Positions 53,253 to 61,525 of a DNA stretch of 64,000 nucleotides are shown in pieces. The notes under the pieces were generated by a model. It was not told where the DNA came from. It did no database searches and was given only the letters and a program-made list of their open reading frames with translations. The stretch spans positions 3,690,001-3,754,000 of the forward strand of contig NZ_OX365700.1 of assembly GCF_947241125.1 (NCBI RefSeq), written 5' to 3'. The translations under genes were made by a program, and so were the position numbers. The DNA comes from Nitrospira tepida (GTDB taxonomy: Bacteria > Nitrospirota > Nitrospiria > Nitrospirales > Nitrospiraceae). Within the stretch, counting starts at the first letter, position 1; each line of letters begins with the position of its first letter.

Positions 53253-54284
53253 ATGCGCAAGACAACCATGAAGAGATTCCCGTGGTGGCCGACCTGCGGA
53301 CTCCTCAAGCCGCTTCTCCTGTCGCGACCTTCACTTTGTGCTCAGTTGGGAGCGGCCGCCATTCTGCTCTGGGCCGACCTCGCGGCCGGCTTCACCCCGA
53401 TGGTCGACGTGTCGTTGGATCGCGACGGGGCCAAAGGCTCGCTGGGTCCCGGAGAACGTGCTCAGTTAATTCTTTCGGTCGATACGCCCCCCCGCCCCCA
53501 TGAGGACGACATCGTGGCTATCCTGGAAAGTCCCTTTCTCGCCACCCGACTCCTGCCGCTGACGTTCGACCAGGGCACGCGCACTTTGATCGGACATGTG
53601 GATGTCGAAGCCCCGGTGCTCGGCGCAGGGGGAACCCTTCCGAAGGCCATTCCTGTGCGAGTGATCGTGGCCTCCCGCCAGGGCACCAGACTGACCCCCT
53701 TGGCCCGCCGCCTGCTCTATGTCACGATGCAACCGCCGCAGCCAGATCTTCGCGGAAACCCCGTCGCCGGTTCTTTGCCGGCCGCTCCGTCCGAACCGCC
53801 TGTGCCAAGCGGCGAAGTCCAGCCGGCTGTCGCCCCACTGCCTTTTGCGGAGTCCGACGGCACGTTACAGGAGCAGTCCCTGCTTCCCGAATCCGCCTCT
53901 GTTCCCAATCCCGGCTATTGGAGCACGGTCAAAGCCCGTATCGTCCAGAGTGTCCGCGAGCATCTGCCGGCTCACCATCGAACAGGGTCCGCACAGGCCG
54001 TGACCGTACATTTTCGGCTCTATGCAAACGGGGACGCCCAGCTCATCCAAATCGAGCAGAGTTCCGGCGACGCGGCCGTTGATGACGCGGCCATGAGAGC
54101 GGTCGTGGAGGCACAACCCTTTCCCCCATTTCCTCCGGACATCACGGACCCGCACCTTGAAGTCCACATCGCGGTTCCGCCGGCCTCAAGCCGAGCACGT
54201 CGCCAGACTGACCGGCCCGGCGGCTCCGTCTCTATTTCTCCCGCAACTGCGTCGGGCCCAGACCGCACCCAGATCTCCGATTGA
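53253..54284 (+). CDS. TonB C-terminal-domain protein
   Basis: 343 residues. An N-terminal hydrophobic segment (LGAAAILLWADLAAGF) ends near residue 47 and acts as signal or anchor. A beta-rich domain (about 48-165), a Pro-rich linker (PPQPDLRGNPVAGSLPAAPSEPPVPSGE) and a TonB-C fold (VTVHFRLYANGDAQLIQIEQSSGDAAVDDAAMRAVVEAQPFPPFPPDI) follow. Unlike classical TonB there is no short cytoplasmic tip with SHxxH motif, and exbB/exbD are not near. It may be a periplasmic protein with a TonB-like end. Two possible ATGs, 53253 and 53268. Confidence 0.8.
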   Translation: MRKTTMKRFPWWPTCGLLKPLLLSRPSLCAQLGAAAILLWADLAAGFTPMVDVSLDRDGAKGSLGPGERAQLILSVDTPPRPHEDDIVAILESPFLATRLLPLTFDQGTRTLIGHVDVEAPVLGAGGTLPKAIPVRVIVASRQGTRLTPLARRLLYVTMQPPQPDLRGNPVAGSLPAAPSEPPVPSGEVQPAVAPLPFAESDGTLQEQSLLPESASVPNPGYWSTVKARIVQSVREHLPAHHRTGSAQAVTVHFRLYANGDAQLIQIEQSSGDAAVDDAAMRAVVEAQPFPPFPPDITDPHLEVHIAVPPASSRARRQTDRPGGSVSISPATASGPDRTQISD

Positions 54285-54390
54285 ACACGACCCGTTTGGC
54301 TCGCAGGCTCCAGGAAACCCCTTTGGGTGGCTTTTGGATTGCGAGGTCATCCGTTATCTCCGGCAAAGAGAGGTCGCCCGGAGCACGCCG

Positions 54391-54636
54391 CTAGGACCTC
54401 GGCCGGCCCAAAAGCATGCCCAATGCGGTCCCCAGCGTAAGCCCGGCCAGCATCAGGACAAGGGCCTCTCCATGTGACCATTCCCGCAAACCGGCCTCTC
54501 GCTTGGACCGGCTGTACCCGGGACCGACCATGGCTTCTCCACCCAGCCACTGGTCGGAGCCGGTTGAACCGAAGCCGGCTGAACTGGCGATATCCGGCAC
54601 GGCCTCTGCGCGTCGAGTTCTCGTTGGATCGTTCAT
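54391..54636 (-). CDS. Small single-pass membrane protein
   Basis: 81 residues. N-terminal 55 residues are hydrophilic and Gly/Ser-rich; then one transmembrane helix (EALVLMLAGLTLGTALGMLLG) at the C-terminus. The ATG overlaps the TGA of the DUF3422 gene (ATGA, 54633-54636), so translation is coupled. Probably a partner of that protein. No family known to me. Confidence 0.7.
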   Translation of the reverse strand: MNDPTRTRRAEAVPDIASSAGFGSTGSDQWLGGEAMVGPGYSRSKREAGLREWSHGEALVLMLAGLTLGTALGMLLGRPRS

Positions 54637-56093
54637 GATCCCGAATTCCTTTCGAGGTGCGCCGCGCCGGAGCCCATCCGCTTATAGATGACCTTCCTGC
54701 CGATCAACATCAACCCGAACGACGTGGCAAACGCGATCGGAACGAAGATGGCCGAAGCCAACGTGGCATTGCCCAGCCATCCCATCTCATGCAACGCCTT
54801 GAAGATATAGCTCCCGAGCCCGCTGAGGTAATACGTGATGACAATCACCGAGAGGCTCTCGACCGTATGCTGCAAGATAGCCTGGCTGCGCGTGGTCTTA
54901 TCCACGCTGGCCAGCAGCTTGAGGTTTTGATCCTGAGCGGCCAAATTCTGTTCCTGCAACCGCAGCTCGATCTGCGTGCGGATGACGGCCACCGTGGCCT
55001 CGAAATCCGCCTGCATGGCATCGATCCGCCGCAGGAGCTGTTGGTAGCCGTCCGCCACACCGGTGATGCGCCAGCGAATATACTCTGAAATCGGCCGGAT
55101 CGACGGCACCGGCTGTTCCTGCAAGGCCTCTAAATTTCCCCGGACGATCTTGTCGTAGGGGAAGGCTCCTGACAACCGATACCGCATGGATTCAGCGAGC
55201 CGGCTGACTTGCAGCAAGTCCTGCGTCAGCGCATTGAGCCATTTTTGAAGGGAGGCGGGGGTCGCCGTCCCCATCTGCTCCATAATGACGGCGCGCTGAT
55301 AGAGATGGCGCTGCTCGTAATCGTGAATCTGATCGACCGCCCGGGAAAAGGCCTGCATCGGCAACATCACCAAGTGGTAGTAATTCTCGATGGCGACGAT
55401 CGTGTCCACCAGCTTGACTGCGTATTGCCTGAGCGTCTCACCTGACCGCCCGCTGACGTGGTAGCGTTCTCGCGTATCATCGTCCGGCGTGAAGCTGGTC
55501 GCCAGCGTGATGTCTTCGCCGAACACCCGGCTGGCGTGGAGGTGGGGGCCAGGCAGTAGAGGTTTCAGATGTTCCGGCGTGACCGATCCTTCGACCTGGA
55601 TGACAATGTCCAGCGCGTTGACCCGAATCCCAAGCGGACAGACCGGAAAGACATAGCCCGGATAGGTGATCGGACCGAAAGAAAGCGGCTTGGTCTTGTC
55701 GGCCGGAATGTGCCATGCCTGATAGCTGTAGTACTCCGTATGCGCTTCCCAGGCAACGATCAGGCGATCGCCATGCTCATCCAGTTTGGCCCCAAAGCCA
55801 AACCGTTCCCGTACATCCGCCTGATCAGCTCGAATGGCGAGGCAGTCAAGAATGTGCAGGAATTCCCGCCGGCTGTGCGGGCGATCCACAGGGGGATTAG
55901 CCATCCGATGAGCCACATGGTGGATGTGCGCCGGAACATCCAGCGAGCTGGGCAAGAAATGCTTGATTGGCTCATGAATACGGCGGAGAAACGGTTTCCC
56001 GCCGTCCGCCCGATCGCTTTCCTGGCCGACCGACACGTCCGGTTCCTCCTCAGTAATGTCCGCATCCGGTTGTACCGAATTCACCGCGGGCAA
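54633..56093 (-). CDS. DUF3422 family membrane protein
   Basis: 486 residues. HEPIKHFLPSSLDVPAHIHHVAHRM and RLIVAWEAHTEYYSYQAWHIP, with the conserved LHASRVFGEDITLATSFTPDDDTRERYHV, are the DUF3422 hallmarks. Two C-terminal transmembrane helices (SLSVIVITYYLSGLGSYIFKAL and ATLASAIFVPIAFATSFGLMLIG) anchor it. A central coiled-coil-like part (AVIRTQIELRLQEQNLAAQDQNLKLLASVDKTTRSQ) resembles CorA-like transporters. Start is unclear: the frame opens with TTG at 56093; GTG at 56084 is possible. Function unknown. Confidence 0.8.
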   Translation of the reverse strand: MPAVNSVQPDADITEEEPDVSVGQESDRADGGKPFLRRIHEPIKHFLPSSLDVPAHIHHVAHRMANPPVDRPHSRREFLHILDCLAIRADQADVRERFGFGAKLDEHGDRLIVAWEAHTEYYSYQAWHIPADKTKPLSFGPITYPGYVFPVCPLGIRVNALDIVIQVEGSVTPEHLKPLLPGPHLHASRVFGEDITLATSFTPDDDTRERYHVSGRSGETLRQYAVKLVDTIVAIENYYHLVMLPMQAFSRAVDQIHDYEQRHLYQRAVIMEQMGTATPASLQKWLNALTQDLLQVSRLAESMRYRLSGAFPYDKIVRGNLEALQEQPVPSIRPISEYIRWRITGVADGYQQLLRRIDAMQADFEATVAVIRTQIELRLQEQNLAAQDQNLKLLASVDKTTRSQAILQHTVESLSVIVITYYLSGLGSYIFKALHEMGWLGNATLASAIFVPIAFATSFGLMLIGRKVIYKRMGSGAAHLERNSGS

Positions 56094-56214
56094 TCAAGCG
56101 AAGCGGAAGCGAGCGAAGCCGTGATGACACAATAACCATGGGCAAGGTCGGCGCGAGCATGGATCGCCGGGGGGGAGCGGAGGCGGCGCGGCGGCACGAC
56201 GTGGATCGGATCCG

Positions 56215-56391
56215 CTACTCCTCTTCCACCTCCTCTTCCTCCTCGATATCTTCGATCCCCTCATAGCTGGCCTCGCTGAGCGAAAACGAGGCGGCGGCTT
56301 TCTCTCCCATGGAATCCACGAACTCCTCGGCCTCTTCAGGCGAGTCGGCGCTGACAATAAATTTGACGATGACTCCGTAACGTTGGCTCAC
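56215..56391 (-). CDS. Small acidic hypothetical protein
   Basis: 58 residues from GTG with AAAGGAG six bases upstream, a strong site. Sequence SQRYGVIVKFIVSADSPEEAEEFVDSMGEKAAASFSLSEASYEGIEDIEEEEEVEEE: a short beta-alpha unit (YGVIVKFIV, SPEEAEEFVDSM), then an acidic tail of Glu/Asp. Resembles small ferredoxin-like or ACT-like half folds. The longer open frame to 56610 has no support. Function unknown. Confidence 0.65.
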   Translation of the reverse strand: MSQRYGVIVKFIVSADSPEEAEEFVDSMGEKAAASFSLSEASYEGIEDIEEEEEVEEE

Positions 56392-56725
56392 TGGATACTC
56401 CTTTGTGATAACGGCGACCTTCGATCGGCTTGATCCAACCTGTCCGTTCTTTGCCGGCTCTCCAACCTCTCTGCACCAAGCGTTGTTGGGTTGGAAGAGG
56501 GGCGCATCATACACCAGACGATCCGCCGCCGTCATCCGCCCCCCTCTCCAAACGAACCGATTCAACACGAACATGCGCCGCACCAGATGCCCTGTCGGCC
56601 TTTCGGGCAAAACACGGCGCGACGAGAAGCCGGCGCGATCCCGCCGCCGCGGTTACGGCGCAGGAAACGTTGGCTGAAATGCGGAGATCGTTTTCTGGAA
56701 AGCCAATGAGGCAGGAAAGGGAGGC

Positions 56726-56762
56726 CCCGTCGGCTCGATCGTCCGATGATCGAGCCGACGGG
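56726..56762 (-). terminator. Terminator of the Pal-like gene
   Basis: Perfect 15-bp stem (56726-56740 with 56748-56762), 7-base loop, 18 bases after the stop at 56780. A pyrimidine-rich stretch follows on the minus strand. Confidence 0.7.
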
Positions 56763-56779
56763 ACAGTGGAAGGCCGCGA

Positions 56780-57562
56780 TTACTTCATGCTCAAAAAGAA
56801 ATGGCCGCGACGGTTCTGCTGATAACACGATTCATCGTGCTCCGAACAGAACGGCCGGTTCTTACCGAACGAGATGATGGAGACCTGTTTGGGGTTCACA
56901 CCCAGATCGCTCAGAACCCGTTTGACAGCCTTCGCTCGCTTCTCTCCGAGCACGACGTTGTAATCGTTGGTGCCCCGCTCATCGCAATGACCGGATACGC
57001 GGATCTGGGCGCGCGGGTTTCGTTTGATCCACTCGGCATTCGCCGACAATCCCGTCATCGTTTCATTGGAGATGCTCCAGAGATCGAAGCCGAAGAAGGC
57101 ATCTCTCAAACCTGCTTCAATGGCAGCTTCTTCTTCCCGACGAAGCTCGGCCATTCGCCGATCCGACTGTTCTCCGGTCGCCGTCAGCATGCGGGATGAG
57201 ATTGCGCCCTGCCCCACCCGTTCCTCCGAGGGTTCTTGGCCCGGATTGAGTCGGTCCAACCCGCGCAATGTTCCTCCATCTACCGTTTCAGGCGACACGC
57301 CCGGACTTGTCTTCGAGAGAGCCGGGGCGTCATGCCTGACGCCGTCGCCGGCGACCATTTCATCGGATGATCCTCCATCGAGGCTGGGAGAGCCAACCGA
57401 CTGGGAATCCTCCCCATGACTGGAGGTTCCGGCCGAACGATGGGTCTGGACATACTCAGCGTCCGAAGTGGACGAAAACCATTTCCCGCCACTACAGCCT
57501 GGCAAGACAAGGAAGCACAACCCCGCACAGACCGCAACGTGTCTGGAAACTTGACGTACCAT
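56780..57562 (-). CDS. pal: Peptidoglycan-associated lipoprotein (Pal/OmpA-like)
   Basis: 260 residues. Lipoprotein signal with lipobox LPGC near residue 22 (VCAGLCFLVLPGCSGG). A 115-residue Ser/Gly-rich disordered linker is followed by the OmpA C-terminal domain: AFFGFDLWSISNETMTGLSANAEWIKRNPRAQIRVSGHCDERGTNDYNVVLGEKRAKAVKRVLSDLGV, the peptidoglycan-binding motif. It links outer membrane and murein; tolA, tolB are not near. AAGGAG seven bases before ATG 57562. The frame remains open upstream to 57796 with another plausible site (GGAGG before ATG at 57742). Confidence 0.9.
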   Translation of the reverse strand: MVRQVSRHVAVCAGLCFLVLPGCSGGKWFSSTSDAEYVQTHRSAGTSSHGEDSQSVGSPSLDGGSSDEMVAGDGVRHDAPALSKTSPGVSPETVDGGTLRGLDRLNPGQEPSEERVGQGAISSRMLTATGEQSDRRMAELRREEEAAIEAGLRDAFFGFDLWSISNETMTGLSANAEWIKRNPRAQIRVSGHCDERGTNDYNVVLGEKRAKAVKRVLSDLGVNPKQVSIISFGKNRPFCSEHDESCYQQNRRGHFFLSMK

Positions 57563-57564
57563 AA

Positions 57565-58177
57565 GGAGACTCCTTGTGTGTGATGGCAGCCACGTGACAG
57601 CAATCTGCTCGGCGATCACGTCTGGATTCCCCAAGTGTAGCTCATCCAGAAGAGCCGGCCGTGTACTGTCGGTCTGTACCCATTTGTGCCCATTTGGGCA
57701 ATCGGGCCGCATACAACACGCCGCCAAAGTCGCCGTGTCCGACATTAATACTTCGCCTCCCTCATCACTTCGAACCCGTCCACCTCGAGTCGGCATCAGC
57801 TCACTGACTGAATGAGGATCTCTTCTGGAATCCGTGGATCTTAGAAAGGATCAAGCTTCGAGCCAGGTTTGTCTGCACTGACTTTTCAAGATTGCCGTAA
57901 CAGGTTTGCCTCTGGACGGTCGCTAGGAGGACGGGACCAGGCGATAGGGCTGATCTGTCATGTCCATGCAGTCTTGCCGACTAGGGTCTAGTGAATCTAC
58001 AAGAGATGACGACAGTGTGATAGCGTTTGAAGGATGGAACATTCGCTTACAGAGGCTCGCCTGTAGCATGGGGGCCGAGACGCCTTCGCACACGGCCCAA
58101 GGTATGAGCTTCGTCCCAATGATAACGAAAAGGCTCCTACTGACAGATGGCTCGGAATGGCGGGAAGGGAGAAGTCG
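57565..58177. other. Intergenic region without a convincing gene
   Basis: About 610 bp between pal and the winged-helix gene. Open frames here lack ribosome-binding sites and show no protein-like sequence. The left part stays in frame with pal; the right part (57830-58150) is less GC-rich and may hold control sites or a small RNA, but I see no clear structure. Confidence 0.4.
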
Positions 58178-58420
58178 ATGCCGCTGGACCCGGACAGCCA
58201 AATAAAGCGAAAGATATTAAGGCTCTTGCAAGATCGCGGCGGCACATGGGGGCACCAAGAATGGAGACAAATCGATTCGGGTCCTTTTCGACTCGATCAA
58301 CATATGGCCGAATTAGTGCGAGAAGGATCGGTACAGGACGATGAAGTCGGACAGCATTACCGACTCACCGAGAGCGGAAAGAAAAAGTTGGCCTCACTGG
58401 AAGAGTCTGTCGAAGGCTAG
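58178..58420 (+). CDS. Small winged-helix-like protein, paralogue A
   Basis: 80 residues. SD GGGAG seven bases before ATG 58178. IKRKILRLLQDRGGTWGHQEWRQIDSGPFRLDQHMAELVREGSVQDDEVGQHYRLTESGKKKLASLEES has the helix-turn-helix and beta-wing pattern of small wHTH proteins (GQHYRLTESGKKKL at the wing end). The protein at 58983 shares this architecture. Probably DNA-binding. Confidence 0.65.
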   Translation: MPLDPDSQIKRKILRLLQDRGGTWGHQEWRQIDSGPFRLDQHMAELVREGSVQDDEVGQHYRLTESGKKKLASLEESVEG

Positions 58421-58519
58421 AACAGCTTCAGTCACTACCAGATGTTTCGAAGCTCATCCTCCCGATTAGACTCTGGGTTGTGCGGATTCTTGGATAAGCT
58501 GTTCTTCCTGGGCCGTCGC

Positions 58520-58846
58520 CTATAGCTCCGACGCCATGAGACAGGCCCAACTCTTCAGCCGCTGCTGTGTCTCCGGGTTGGGATTCACCAACTCGATTCC
58601 GAACTCATGTCCCCGGCTCCATTGCACGACGGCTTGAGGAATCTGGAGCGGACTCGGGTCTTCCGGCAACTGCACCCGCAAGCTGAGCCGCGTCCCTTGC
58701 CGAACAGGATAGGTTCCGACCAACCGCCACCCTCTTAGCGAGAAGTCGGTTACGGTCGCTTGGCCTGCACAGTCTTTGCCCAGATAGTAGGCCGGCAATT
58801 GGACCGAAAACCGTTGATGCATTCGTGCGATGAACCGTGCGATCAT
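58520..58846 (-). CDS. PilZ domain protein
   Basis: 108 residues, almost only a PilZ domain. RMHQR (RxxxR) near residues 8-12 and DFSLRG (DxSxxG) near 34-39 are the c-di-GMP-binding motifs; then GTRLSLRVQLPEDPSPLQIPQAVVQWSRGHEFGIELVNPN. Likely a c-di-GMP receptor, possibly acting on pili or polysaccharide export. ATG 58846 chosen; GGGAG lies upstream. The frame upstream to 58951 is not protein-like. Confidence 0.8.
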   Translation of the reverse strand: MIARFIARMHQRFSVQLPAYYLGKDCAGQATVTDFSLRGWRLVGTYPVRQGTRLSLRVQLPEDPSPLQIPQAVVQWSRGHEFGIELVNPNPETQQRLKSWACLMASEL

Positions 58847-58982
58847 ATCTCGCTCTCCCTTGTTGTGTGCCCCGGACACGCCTATCCCCCTGACCATCCC
58901 GAATATAGCCGGCGCGTTGTCCCGTGACATGACGCGCAGGAGGTACTGCAAAGGAGGGAGAGATCGCTGGCGAAGTAAACGG

Positions 58983-59309
58983 TCAATGTGTTGGTCTACC
59001 GCTTGTGGAATCTAACAAGTTGAGTCGTTGCCGACCGGCGTCGGTCAGGCGATAGTACTGCCCGTCGTCATCCGTGTGCACATACCCCAAGTTCGCGAGC
59101 GCAGTGAGATAGGGCGCGATGGCCTCTTTGCCAGAGATGAGGACTCCACCATTCCCCTCATGCCAGCCTTCTTCTCCATCCTGCAAGCGTCGGAGGAGGG
59201 TCCGGATGATGTACCGGCCACGCTCGAGAACTCGGCCCACCTCCTGCTCCTGTTCGGTCTGATCGTTCTCGACTCGCTCCTTCGCGATCATGGCTAAATT
59301 GGCCCGCAT
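58983..59309 (-). CDS. Small winged-helix-like protein, paralogue B
   Basis: 108 residues. After a charged helix (AKERVENDQTEQEQEVGRVLERGRYIIRTLLRRLQDGEEGW) comes a wHTH end ALANLGYVHTDDDGQYYRLTDAGRQRLNLL, aligned with paralogue A (LVREGSVQDDEVGQHYRLTESGKKKLASL). Start at ATG 59309 (GAGGG upstream) or ATG 59291. Lies 26 bp downstream of the zinc-ribbon gene on the same strand. Confidence 0.65.
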   Translation of the reverse strand: MRANLAMIAKERVENDQTEQEQEVGRVLERGRYIIRTLLRRLQDGEEGWHEGNGGVLISGKEAIAPYLTALANLGYVHTDDDGQYYRLTDAGRQRLNLLDSTSGRPTH

Positions 59310-59335
59310 GACACCCTCACGATCTCAGGCCCGCG

Positions 59336-59569
59336 TCAGGCAGCCCGCTCAAAAGGCACCATGTCCGACGGCTCGGCCGGCACGGGTGCGTCACTCGCGA
59401 CCGTCATCAGACTCGCTTCGTGACGCCGGCGGTTGGCTTCAATCTGGGGTTCGACCACGTTCCCACAGTTCATGCAGCGCATCGCCATGACCCAGTGCGG
59501 CCCCATTGTCTCCTGAAGATCTAAGAAATAGTCTTCGACCATGAACCCCTGACATCGCGGACAGTTCAT
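59336..59569 (-). CDS. Small zinc-ribbon protein, paralogue of that at 41198
   Basis: 77 residues. CPRCQGFMVEDYFLDLQETMGPHWVMAMRCMNCGNVVEPQIEANRRRHE: two CxxC pairs. Same build as the protein at 41198 (CHRCGGLMV ... CVSCGDRIDPVILAHRAQH). A very strong ribosome-binding site (GGAGG) precedes the ATG. It may act with the wHTH protein downstream. Confidence 0.75.
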   Translation of the reverse strand: MNCPRCQGFMVEDYFLDLQETMGPHWVMAMRCMNCGNVVEPQIEANRRRHEASLMTVASDAPVPAEPSDMVPFERAA

Positions 59570-59769
59570 CCCTCACCTCCCTAGTCGCATCACTTCGTAA
59601 TCACACCACTCCGCCCGATTCCGGGGCGCATGTTTCAAGGATAATGGCCGGGGATCGGATCGGTAGACCCGTTGAGGGTAGCTCAAAAGGTGGGCACGGG
59701 AAAGTTATCAGAAAGCCTGGGAAGCTGGGTGACAAGCAGTCAGGCGGAGATGCGAACTTGCTTGAAAAG

Positions 59770-59845
59770 TGGTGAGCCGGCTGGGACTCGAACCCAGGGC
59801 CCTCGCCTTAAAAGGGCGATGCTCTACCGACTGAGCTACCGGCTC
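59770..59845 (-). tRNA. tRNA-Lys (anticodon TTT)
   Basis: 76 bases including encoded CCA. Acceptor GAGCCGG/CCGGCTC, D-arm GTAGCTCAGTCGGTAGAGC, anticodon arm TCGCC-CTTTTAA-GGCGA, T-loop GGTTCGAGTCC. 5' end at 59845. Confidence 0.95.
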
Positions 59846-59886
59846 AACTGATGTGATGGTGGCGCCTCGGCCGAGGCCTGACCGGG

Positions 59887-59916
59887 ATGCTGTCACCTGG
59901 GGGGCATGTCTGTCAA
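59887..59916 (-). promoter_or_regulatory. Probable tRNA-Lys promoter in the end of purA
   Basis: TTGACA at 59916-59911, 18-bp spacer, CAGCAT at 59892-59887. Transcription would start near 59880, 35 bases before the tRNA. Confidence 0.4.
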
Positions 59917-61235
59917 CCTCGCCGAGAGGCGCTGCGAGTGGAAGCCCGTTTGCTCAGTGGATTCCTGATAATGATCGTTTCGCGGCGTTTGGTTCCTGTC
60001 GAGACCAGATCGATCGGGCATCCGGTCAGTTCCTCGATCCGATCGAGGTAACGTCGCGCCAGTTTCGGCAACGCGGACCGCGAGGTGATACCGGTCGTCG
60101 ACGATTGCCAGCCCGGCCATGTTTCATACACTGGTTCGCACTGCGACAAGACGTCCAGATCGGCCGGGACCTCCGTGTAGGTCTTTCCCTGATAACGATA
60201 GGCCGTGCACACGTTGATCTCGGCGCTGTCATCCAACACATCCAGTTTGGTGATGGCTTGTGAGGTGAGCCCGTTCACCCGTTTGGCATAGCGCACCGCC
60301 ACCGCGTCAAACCACCCGCATCGCCGCGGACGGCCGGTGGTGGCGCCGAATTCCCGTCCTCGCTCCTGCAGCCGAGCCCCGACCTCATCCTTCAGCTCCG
60401 TGGGAAACGGTCCGCTTCCCACCCTCGTCGTATAGGCTTTCGTGATGCCCAAGACCGCATCGATCATGGTCGGTCCCACACCGGTCCCGGTGCAGGCTCC
60501 CCCCGCCGAGGCGCTTGATGACGTCACATAGGGATAGGTGCCGAAATCTACATCGAGGTGGGTGCCTTGCGCCCCCTCAAAGAGGATGGTCTTCTTCTTC
60601 GCGATCGCCCGATCAAGTTGAAGCGAGACGTCCACGATGTGCTGGGCCAGTCGCTCTCCATAGGCTCGGTATTGAAGAAAGACCTTTTCAAGCTCGACGC
60701 CGTTGATTTGGTACACTCGCTCCAGGAAGGTGTTGATTTCCGCCACGTTGACTTCAAGCTTGACGCGGAGGAGATCGGGGTTCAACAGATCACTCATGCG
60801 CACGCCGATGCGGGCCATCTTGTCGGCGTAGGTCGGGCCGATCCCACGGCCGGTGGTGCCGATGCGGTGCGGGCCTTTGGATTCCTCGCTCGCCTTTTCC
60901 ACGACCTTATGGTATGGCATGATCACGTGCGCCCGATCGCTGATCAGCAGATTCCGGCCGATCTTGACGCCCGATCTCTGCAAGCTATCGATCTCCTCGA
61001 TCAACGCTTCCGGATCAACGACTACCCCGTTGCCGACCAGGCACAACTTTCCTCGGTACAACACGCCGGAAGGCAATAGATGGAACACATAGGTTCCCTT
61101 GCTTGTGACGACCGTATGACCCGCATTCGATCCCCCTTGGTAGCGCACGACCACGTCGGCGTCGCGGGCGAGCACGTCGACGATCTTGCCTTTCCCCTCG
61201 TCGCCCCACTGTGATCCCACGATAACCAGATTCAT
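59913..61235 (-). CDS. purA: Adenylosuccinate synthetase PurA
   Basis: 440 residues. P-loop VVGSQWGDEGKGKIVDVLA (GDEGKGK at 12-18), GGSNAGHTVV, GTTGRGIGPTYADKMARIGVRM, GAQGTHLDVDFGTYPYVTSS, TTGRPRRCGWFD and CPIDLVSTGTKRRETI. It makes adenylosuccinate from IMP, GTP and aspartate. The C-terminus is about 18 residues longer than usual and basic. The leader holds an attenuator-like structure at 61296-61337. Confidence 0.96.
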   Translation of the reverse strand: MNLVIVGSQWGDEGKGKIVDVLARDADVVVRYQGGSNAGHTVVTSKGTYVFHLLPSGVLYRGKLCLVGNGVVVDPEALIEEIDSLQRSGVKIGRNLLISDRAHVIMPYHKVVEKASEESKGPHRIGTTGRGIGPTYADKMARIGVRMSDLLNPDLLRVKLEVNVAEINTFLERVYQINGVELEKVFLQYRAYGERLAQHIVDVSLQLDRAIAKKKTILFEGAQGTHLDVDFGTYPYVTSSSASAGGACTGTGVGPTMIDAVLGITKAYTTRVGSGPFPTELKDEVGARLQERGREFGATTGRPRRCGWFDAVAVRYAKRVNGLTSQAITKLDVLDDSAEINVCTAYRYQGKTYTEVPADLDVLSQCEPVYETWPGWQSSTTGITSRSALPKLARRYLDRIEELTGCPIDLVSTGTKRRETIIIRNPLSKRASTRSASRRG

Positions 61236-61295
61236 CGTTCTTCGACCAACTCACCAGAGGTTCTTGATAGGACGATTGACTTCGATAGCGGCTTC

Positions 61296-61337
61296 AAAAA
61301 AATGGCCCTGACCCGGGATCGGCCAGAGCCTCTGGCC
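61296..61337 (-). promoter_or_regulatory. Attenuator-like leader of purA with T7 terminator
   Basis: On the minus strand the RNA begins GGCCAGAGGCUCUGGCC (7-bp stem, 61337-61321), then GGGCCA and seven U (61302-61296). The UGGCC segment can pair either back to the first arm or forward to GGCCA in front of the U-run; the two folds exclude each other. Confidence 0.45.
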
Positions 61338-61342
61338 CGCGC

Positions 61343-61371
61343 ATGCTATGCCGAGGATACGCCATTGTCAA
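61343..61371 (-). promoter_or_regulatory. Promoter of purA
   Basis: TTGACA at 61371-61366, 17-bp spacer, TAGCAT at 61348-61343. Predicted start near 61336, exactly at the first arm of the leader hairpin. Confidence 0.6.
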
Positions 61372-61525
61372 GCAGCGGTTCATGCCATAGGACCGGACAA
61401 TTACAGGCGGCACTGTCGAGTCGACGGCGGCGGAGATCTGGGATCAGAGTTTAGTCAACGATCCGCCTCTGTCCTCGATCAAGAAAACTGGACTGAAAAC
61501 ACGCCGACGAAGATGGCCGTCAAGG

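Noticed and set aside
57923-58201. 92-residue minus-strand open frame in the 57.6-58.2 kb gap
   Set aside because: No ribosome-binding site, no protein-like pattern, overlaps the start of a better supported gene.
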